Part shown: positions 1 to 3,854 of the stretch, one piece after another
How positions within the stretch are numbered: the first letter of the stretch is position 1
Layout: the number at the start of each line of letters is the position of its first letter
Origin: an uncultured Actinomyces sp.
GTDB taxonomy: Bacteria > Actinomycetota > Actinomycetes > Actinomycetales > Actinomycetaceae
Reading direction: 5' to 3'
DNA: 5,480 nucleotides
Assembly (NCBI GenBank): GCA_937926415.1
Contig: CALBAF010000229.1
Coordinates: 1 to 5,480, forward strand
The notes under the pieces: model-generated
The model's input: the letters and a program-made list of their open reading frames with translations, nothing else
What the model was told of the DNA's origin: nothing
Database searches by the model: none
Made by a program: the position numbers and the translations under genes

Positions 1-447
1 CGAGGCATTGATGAGCTGGGCGATCTGGCTCCTTTCATCGAGACGTACCGTGCGCCGACGCCTCCGCTGGGCTCTGGCGTGGCCGCCGCGGCTGCGGGTG
101 CTCGCGCCATGATGGACCTGTCGGATGGGCCCGCGACAGACGCGGCGCGCATCGCGAAGGCATCAGGGGTCGTCATCGAGTTTGATCGCGACGCTGTCGA
201 GGCTGAGGCGTCTCACCTGGCTCCCGCAGCCAGCGTCTGCGCGGTCGATCCTGTGCGGTGGGTCCTTCAAGGGGGAGAGGAGCACGGCATGATCGCCGTG
301 TTTCCGCCGGATGCACAGCTGCCCGACGGTTTCCGCGTCGTTGGCTCGGTGCGTGCGTGCCTGGCCGAGGAGGAACCGCAGGCGATGATGGAGGGCGTGG
401 TTCTGCGCGGGGCGTGGGACCATTTCTCGCCCGACTCCGTAGAATAG
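1..447 (+). CDS. thiL: Thiamine-monophosphate kinase, C-terminal part (5' end outside window)
   Basis: ThiL phosphorylates thiamine monophosphate to thiamine diphosphate with ATP, the last step of de novo thiamine cofactor synthesis in the cytosol. The reading frame is open from base 1 and gives about 148 residues before the TAG at 445-447. Two family hallmarks are visible. The first is the segment AMMDLSDGPATDAARIAKASGV (coding about 106-171), which matches the 'DxSDGLxxDxxHIAxASGVG' block of ThiL and PurM-like kinases. The second is WVLQGGEEHGMIAVFP (about 259-306), matching the 'WxLxGGEDYELLF' block near the C-terminus. The usual GLxxD is GPATD here and GGEDYE is GGEEHG; these are mild departures, and GGED/GGEE variants with H are plausible in actinobacteria. 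The protein ends about 45 residues after the GGE motif, which fits the normal ThiL C-terminus. The ATP-binding N-terminal half lies upstream of the window. Family assignment is confident from the motifs. Confidence 0.9.
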   Translation, partial: RGIDELGDLAPFIETYRAPTPPLGSGVAAAAAGARAMMDLSDGPATDAARIAKASGVVIEFDRDAVEAEASHLAPAASVCAVDPVRWVLQGGEEHGMIAVFPPDAQLPDGFRVVGSVRACLAEEEPQAMMEGVVLRGAWDHFSPDSVE

Positions 448-460
448 TGTGACGTGGGCC

Positions 461-479
461 GCGACGAGTGTGTCGTCGC
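461..479 (+). terminator. Possible hairpin terminator after thiL
   Basis: A perfect 7-bp stem, GCGACGA (461-467) and TCGTCGC (473-479), with a 5-nt loop begins 13 bases after the thiL stop codon. It has no T-run behind it, so it would be an actinobacterial-type weak or T-less terminator at best. The loop contains the GTG at 468, which argues against that codon serving as a start for the small downstream frame. Confidence 0.35.
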
Positions 480-521
480 TGTCAGATGACGTCAATGGCA
501 TGGCTGCCAGAGAGGAATAGT

Positions 522-719
522 GTGAGGATGAATCGAGCGACGGAAGGATCCCAGGCCTCGTCCCGTCCGATGTCGCGCGTGGCGCGCAAGCTCGCGGAGT
601 CGTCGGAGGAGATCCCCGCGACCGCCGGCCTGACTCTGCCCGCGCTGCGCGGTGATGCATGCGTGCCGCCGACGAAGGCGCTGCCCGTCGTCGACTCGGA
701 CACAGACGCCGACGCCTGA
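522..719 (+). CDS. Possible small protein of unknown function (65 aa)
   Basis: I do not recognise this frame. It runs from GTG 522 (or ATG 528, two codons on) to TGA 717-719. GTG 522 is preferred because AGAGGA at 511-516 sits 5 bases upstream, a normal Shine-Dalgarno spacing. The frame stays open further up to GTG 468, but that codon lies in a hairpin loop and the codons between 468 and 521 have much less G/C at the third position than those after 528. The product is hydrophilic, with no signal peptide or membrane segment: an Arg/Ser-rich start, a short helix-prone stretch SRVARKLAESSEE, one cysteine, and an acidic tail ending DSDTDADA. It lies between thiL and a membrane protein gene, same strand, 34 bases before the next start. 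A 93-residue frame on the other strand uses the same wobble positions, so GC bias alone cannot choose between them; direction and the ribosome site favour the plus strand. It may still be non-coding. Confidence 0.4.
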   Translation: MRMNRATEGSQASSRPMSRVARKLAESSEEIPATAGLTLPALRGDACVPPTKALPVVDSDTDADA

Positions 720-753
720 CGCGGATCAGCGTCTGACTTAACTGGGAGCCAGC

Positions 754-1476
754 ATGTGTGCACGTCGCGTGGGACCCGAGGGGACGCCCGTGGGAGGGTG
801 GTCGTCGGCGCCGCCGCCGGTCGTTTCGGACAGGCAACGCAGGGCTGACGCTAAGGTGCGAGTAATCGCCGCCATCATCATCGGCCTGATCGTGTTCGGC
901 ATCGTTCACCTGATGGATATGCCTCGCACGAATCCTGAAGACACCGTGCGCCAATACCTGACCTACCTTGCCGAGGGGGACGCTGAGTCGGCCCGAGCCA
1001 TGCTGACGAGGCCGATAACGGATCGCCAGAAGCGCTTCCTGACGAATGACGTGTTGTCGGCGGCCGACTCCCGCATCGTCGTCGAATCGGTTGAGAGCCT
1101 CACCAGCAGGTGGCGCGCGGGCTCGCGCGCGACGGTGCGGGCGACGATGAGCGTAAACGGAGAGCGTTTCACGCATGACTTCACCGTCTATCACCACAAG
1201 CCGACGAAGGATCGGCCGACGGAATGGTACTTGTTCGATGATCTTTTGGTCCGCGTGGCGGTAACGGGCGAAGGGGTTCCCGGTTTTTCTGTGCGTGGGG
1301 ATTCCGCCGGTGTCGAGCCGCTGTCGAGGAGCTGGCAGGAGTACTATTTTTTCCCCGGTGTTTATACCTTGACGCCTGAGGGTCGGAGCGACGGAGGCAC
1401 TGTGGAGCCTCAGAAGATCGTCGCTATCGACGGAAGCGGTACGGCTGCCACCGAGAATACGACGGTTCGCTTCTAG
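754..1476 (+). CDS. Single-pass membrane protein, short paralogue of the next gene (240 aa)
   Basis: Exact function unknown. The start ATG 754 has GGGAG at 744-748, 5 bases upstream. The predicted protein has a short cytosolic tail with a Pro patch (residues 20-22), a basic stretch RQRRADAKVR (about 27-36), one transmembrane helix (about 36-53, AAIIIGLIVFGIVHL), and an outer domain of about 185 residues. By the positive-inside rule the C-terminal part lies outside the cell. The outer domain begins NPEDTVRQYLTYLAEGDAESARAML (residues 60-84), the kind of helix seen at the start of small NTF2-like/DUF4878-like domains, followed by the tracts NGERFT (135-140) and FFPGVYTLTPEG (199-210). All of these recur in the following gene at the same relative places, so the two are paralogues. 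It stops about 30 residues after the PGVYT motif and lacks the cysteine-containing C-terminal region of its partner. The PGVYTLTPE motif recalls the 'PGxYxVxA' strand of TcaA/YvbJ repeat domains; this is a resemblance only. It could also be a partly degraded copy, though codon use looks intact. Confidence 0.85.
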   Translation: MCARRVGPEGTPVGGWSSAPPPVVSDRQRRADAKVRVIAAIIIGLIVFGIVHLMDMPRTNPEDTVRQYLTYLAEGDAESARAMLTRPITDRQKRFLTNDVLSAADSRIVVESVESLTSRWRAGSRATVRATMSVNGERFTHDFTVYHHKPTKDRPTEWYLFDDLLVRVAVTGEGVPGFSVRGDSAGVEPLSRSWQEYYFFPGVYTLTPEGRSDGGTVEPQKIVAIDGSGTAATENTTVRF

Positions 1477-1527
1477 TGCTCCCCGATAGTCTGTGCGGCG
1501 CGAGCGTCCAGCATATGGCGGTCGCAA

Positions 1528-1564
1528 TTGTTTATTTGATGGAGAAAATACCGTGTGGGAAAAT
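1528..1564 (+). promoter_or_regulatory. Possible promoter of the second membrane protein gene (AT-rich)
   Basis: The 169-base gap between the two membrane protein genes contains an unusually AT-rich stretch for this genome (about 1525-1565). One pairing is TTGATG at 1536-1541 as -35 and GAAAAT at 1559-1564 as -10, separated by 17 bases; both match the consensus only partly. If real, the second gene can be transcribed on its own, leaving a leader of about 75 bases. This is pattern reading only. Confidence 0.25.
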
Positions 1565-1596
1565 TGAGCGATTGCGGCGCGCTCTCGCCTGAGAAC

Positions 1597-1610
1597 GGCG
1601 CCGCGGCGCC
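1597..1610. repeat. 14-bp perfect palindrome in the leader of the second membrane protein gene
   Basis: GGCGCCGCGGCGCC reads the same on both strands and lies 35 bases before the start codon at 1646. With no loop bases between the arms it would form only a short RNA hairpin. It could be a protein site, or a chance product of very GC-rich sequence. Neighbouring GCGCGC runs (about 1577-1582 and 1619-1625) add to the local complexity. Confidence 0.4.
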
Positions 1611-1645
1611 TGCCCATCGGCGCGCAGAACAGTGAGGAATGAGAG

Positions 1646-2803
1646 ATGTCTGAGCAGCAGTACGACGCGAATCAGGGTGCGGTGCCCCCGCCCCCTGCCC
1701 CTTCCGAGAATCCAACACCTCCGCCCGCTCCCAGCCCCCAGTATGTGGCCGTTCCGGTTGCCGCCGTGCAGCAGTCTGGGGTGACCTTCACGCCGATGTC
1801 GGACAAGAGCCGCCGTCGCATCAAGCGCATCGTCGTGGGCGTTGCTGCCCTCGTCGTTCTCGGAGTTGTTGCAGCCGTCGCCCTGGCGATCGCGAACTGG
1901 ACGCGAACGCCCGAGGCGCAGGTTCGTCACTATCTCGATCTTCTCGCCGACGGCAAGGCCAGCGCCGCCACGGCGATGGTCGATCCGGGACTGCCTAACG
2001 ATCAGCGTGGTTTCCTCTCGGACGAGGTGATGGCCTCGTCAAGCGCCCGCATCGAGGTCGAGGATGTGACTGTTGATGACGCGGAGCGCTCGAAGGAACG
2101 CGTGGTGACCGCGACGATGCGCCTCGACGGCGAGCGCTTCACCCGGTCCTTCCGTGTCAGTGAGGCGAAGAAGAGCTTCGGACTGCTGAAGAACTGGAAG
2201 ATCCAGGATGCGATGGTCTCCCGTGTGAACGTGAGCGCCGACAAGGTCACTCACTTCTCGATCGGCGGGGAAAAGCTGTCGATCGCGACGCTGAAGGAAT
2301 CCGCCAGTGGCTCCATCGTGCTGTACCCGGGCGTCTACACATTCACCCCGGAGGAGACGGGCGAGTATATCGACGCTGCGCCTAAGACCCTGGCGGTGAA
2401 GGCTGCGTCAGGGTACGACAGTTCGTACAACGGTGGCACGGTTGAGCTGAAGGGTACCTACAACGACAAGCTGGCTGCCGCGGCGCTCGATGCGGCAGCT
2501 GAGCTGACGAACTCGTGCGCGACCGTCCCGGGCAACATCGACAGCGCCTGCCCCAGCGCGGTGCAGTCGCGAACCCTGGCCCTGCTTCAGGTCAAGACGA
2601 TGCCCACGGCCATGAAGGCGACGACGGACGAAGGGGGCGTCTACACCGGCGAGGCAACGTTCACGATCCAGGGCAACGAGAGCTGGGACAAGCAACGTGA
2701 CGTGACGTCTCGTGTGACCGCGAAGGTGAAGACCGATAAGGATGGAAAGCTCGAGTTGGACGCCTCGGGTAAGCCCCAGTTCGAGGTCCGATTCGGCTAC
2801 TGA
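1646..2803 (+). CDS. Proline-rich single-pass membrane protein with extracytoplasmic C-terminal domains (385 aa)
   Basis: Exact function unknown. ATG 1646 follows GAGGA (1634-1638) by 7 bases. Order of parts: a cytosolic Pro-rich tail (residues 14-31, runs PPPP and PPPAPSP); a basic stretch KSRRRIKR (54-61); one transmembrane helix (about 62-84); then about 300 residues predicted to lie outside the cell. The first outer domain (about 88-236) matches the preceding gene: TPEAQVRHYLDLLADGKASA, DGERFTRSF (161-169) and LYPGVYTFTPEE (226-237). A second region (about 238-385) begins with NGGTVELKGTYNDKL (262-276) and holds the only two cysteines, C291 and C302, eleven residues apart; these could form a disulfide outside the cell. 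The last segments (about 332-385) look strand-rich (GEATFTIQG, TSRVTAKVK, QFEVRFGY). The fold plan, a tail plus one helix plus repeated small domains with PGxYT motifs, resembles TcaA/YvbJ-type envelope proteins, but without their N-terminal zinc ribbon. Role at the envelope is inference. The gene is intact. Confidence 0.88.
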   Translation: MSEQQYDANQGAVPPPPAPSENPTPPPAPSPQYVAVPVAAVQQSGVTFTPMSDKSRRRIKRIVVGVAALVVLGVVAAVALAIANWTRTPEAQVRHYLDLLADGKASAATAMVDPGLPNDQRGFLSDEVMASSSARIEVEDVTVDDAERSKERVVTATMRLDGERFTRSFRVSEAKKSFGLLKNWKIQDAMVSRVNVSADKVTHFSIGGEKLSIATLKESASGSIVLYPGVYTFTPEETGEYIDAAPKTLAVKAASGYDSSYNGGTVELKGTYNDKLAAAALDAAAELTNSCATVPGNIDSACPSAVQSRTLALLQVKTMPTAMKATTDEGGVYTGEATFTIQGNESWDKQRDVTSRVTAKVKTDKDGKLELDASGKPQFEVRFGY

Positions 2804-2826
2804 GGCTCCCGATCATGCCGCCAACG

Positions 2827-2870
2827 CACCGGGTATGCGGACTCGACTCAAGAAGTCCGCATACCCGGTG
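2827..2870 (+). terminator. Perfect 17-bp inverted repeat: probable terminator, or operator of the tetR promoter
   Basis: CACCGGGTATGCGGACT (2827-2843) is perfectly reverse-complementary to 2854-2870, with a 10-base loop; with one bulge the stem extends a few pairs further (ACG/CGT). It begins 23 bases after the stop of the membrane protein gene, the usual place for a transcription terminator. There is no T-run after it, which is common for actinobacterial terminators. Its right arm ends 20 bases before the TATGAT element of the putative tetR promoter, over the expected -35 region, so it may instead, or also, be a protein-binding site. Confidence 0.65.
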
Positions 2871-2890
2871 GCGTATAGGCGGTTGCACGC

Positions 2891-2896
2891 TATGAT
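2891..2896 (+). promoter_or_regulatory. Putative -10 element (TATGAT) for the tetR gene
   Basis: TATGAT matches the TATAAT consensus at five of six bases and stands 43 bases before the ATG at 2940. No good -35 hexamer lies 17-18 bases upstream (the bases there are GTGGCG or GGTGGC, overlapping the end of the inverted repeat). A promoter needing an activator, or one dependent mainly on its -10, would fit. TTGCAC at 2883-2888 is a weaker -35 alternative without a matching -10. Confidence 0.4.
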
Positions 2897-2939
2897 GGGT
2901 TGTTGGTAACTCTGTCACAGTGAACATGGAGCAGCCCGC

Positions 2940-3584
2940 ATGAGCAATGATGCTAAGGCAACGGCCCGTCGTCCCGGCCGCCCGAAGGCCGGTAGTGAAG
3001 ATAAGAAGGCGCGTATCCTCTCGGAGGCGCTGACGCTTTTTTCGACGCAGGGCTACGTGGCCACGTCCCTCGCGGACATCGCTCGCGCCGCCGACATCTC
3101 CAAGGCTGGGCTCCTGCATCACTACTCCTCGAAGGATCAGCTGCTCGCGGCCGTCCTCGATGAGCGCGACCGACGCATCGTTAGCCGGCTTCCTCGTGTC
3201 GAGGAGGGGGCCGAGGCCGCCCTGGACGCGTGGGTGGAGATGGTCGCGCATAACCAGCGTCACCCCGATGGCGTGGCGCTCTACACGGCGATGTCGGCGG
3301 CCGTCATTGATTCGAAGCATCAGGCTCACCCCTGGTTCCGTGAGCACCTGATCGGTGCGATTTCCTACCTGGTCGACGCTTTCGAGCACGGCAAGACCAC
3401 GGGCGAGGTGCGTGAGGATGCTCCGAGCGAGCAGATCGCGCGCCGCCTCGTTGCGATATCGGATGGGCTTCAGGTTCAGTGGCTCTGCTCGCGCGCGGAC
3501 GGTGGTCGCACACTCAACATGCACGAGGTCATGGCTGGCGTCGCCGTTGACATGAAGGAGCGGTGGCTCATTCGCTCCGAGTGA
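2940..3584 (+). CDS. TetR/AcrR-family transcriptional regulator (214 aa)
   Basis: One-component repressor type: an N-terminal helix-turn-helix binds operator DNA as a dimer, and ligand binding in the C-terminal domain normally releases it. The start ATG 2940 has GGAG (2928-2931) 8 bases upstream. The N-terminus carries RRPGRPK (residues 10-16), an AT-hook-like arm often seen before the TetR domain. Helix 1 is KARILSEALTLFSTQGYVATS (about 23-43), and the recognition unit SLADIARAADISKAGLLHHYSSKDQLLAAVL (43-73) is a typical TetR_N signature. The remaining 140 residues form the variable helical ligand domain, including W131, F132 and W181, which could line a pocket. The length of 214 is normal for the family. 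The ligand cannot be read from sequence. The downstream gene on the same strand is putA, 270 bases away, so proline metabolism is a possible target; autoregulation through the inverted repeat at 2827-2870 is another. A specific family member cannot be named. Confidence 0.93.
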   Translation: MSNDAKATARRPGRPKAGSEDKKARILSEALTLFSTQGYVATSLADIARAADISKAGLLHHYSSKDQLLAAVLDERDRRIVSRLPRVEEGAEAALDAWVEMVAHNQRHPDGVALYTAMSAAVIDSKHQAHPWFREHLIGAISYLVDAFEHGKTTGEVREDAPSEQIARRLVAISDGLQVQWLCSRADGGRTLNMHEVMAGVAVDMKERWLIRSE

Positions 3585-3854
3585 GGCAGGAGTGGCGTCG
3601 TGTCGGGCGACGACGCGTGTGTGAGAAGCGACACTTGTAATCTGACTTTGTGGGCGTTTCGCGCGATTCGGGGCCTAGGTCCCTTGAGGGAACGTATCGG
3701 CGTTAAGTGATGCCCTCACAGGTAGGCCTGACGCGCGTTACGATGGACAAACCAGCATCCTTCACAACGTCGGGAGTTGTGCTGAGCGTGTCCAGCGTTG
3801 ACGCTCCACGCGAGGCCGCTAGTCCGTCGCACATCCACGCCTGGAGGTCTACGC
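3585..3854 (+). promoter_or_regulatory. tetR-putA intergenic region with candidate putA promoter and several small dyads
   Basis: No convincing gene lies in these 270 bases. The best promoter pairing is CTCACA (3715-3720) as -35, an 18-base spacer, and TACGAT (3739-3744) as -10; the surrounding bases resemble those around the tetR -10. This would give a leader of roughly 105 bases before putA. Dyads seen: TCCCT-TG-AGGGA at 3680-3691, beside CCTAGG at 3674-3679, just upstream of the promoter; CACAAC-N7-GTTGTG at 3763-3781; and AGCGT-TG-ACGCT at 3794-3805, whose right arm can also pair with GAGCGT at 3784-3789. Two dyads lie downstream of the -10, where a repressor could block transcription or an RNA structure could act. 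Which of these matter cannot be told from sequence alone. Confidence 0.4.
3596..3615 (+). terminator. Possible weak hairpin terminator after tetR
   Basis: CGTCGT (3596-3601) pairs with ACGACG (3610-3615) across an 8-base loop, starting 11 bases after the tetR stop. An alternative pairing, GTGTCG (3600-3605) with CGACAC (3629-3634), competes with it. There is no T-run. The short stem makes terminator function uncertain. Confidence 0.3.

Noticed and set aside
468..521. Extended start (GTG 468) for the small protein
   Set aside because: The codon lies in the loop of a 7-bp hairpin, has no ribosome site, and the added codons lack the third-position G/C bias seen later.
482..763. 93-codon minus-strand frame opposite the small protein
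   Set aside because: It shares wobble positions with the plus-strand frame so bias cannot exclude it, but there is no ribosome site before its start and it would overlap the start of the next gene head-on.
163..1617. 484-codon open frame on the minus strand
   Set aside because: It spans thiL, the small frame and the short membrane gene in antisense, has an Arg-rich low-information product and no recognisable motif.
2661..3524. 287-codon open frame on the minus strand
   Set aside because: It runs antisense through the end of the membrane gene, the inverted repeat and tetR; the plus-strand TetR signature is unambiguous.
3798..3803. TTGACG as a -35 box for putA
   Set aside because: It is close to consensus, but no acceptable -10 lies 16-18 bases downstream, and it falls within the AGCGT-TG-ACGCT dyad.
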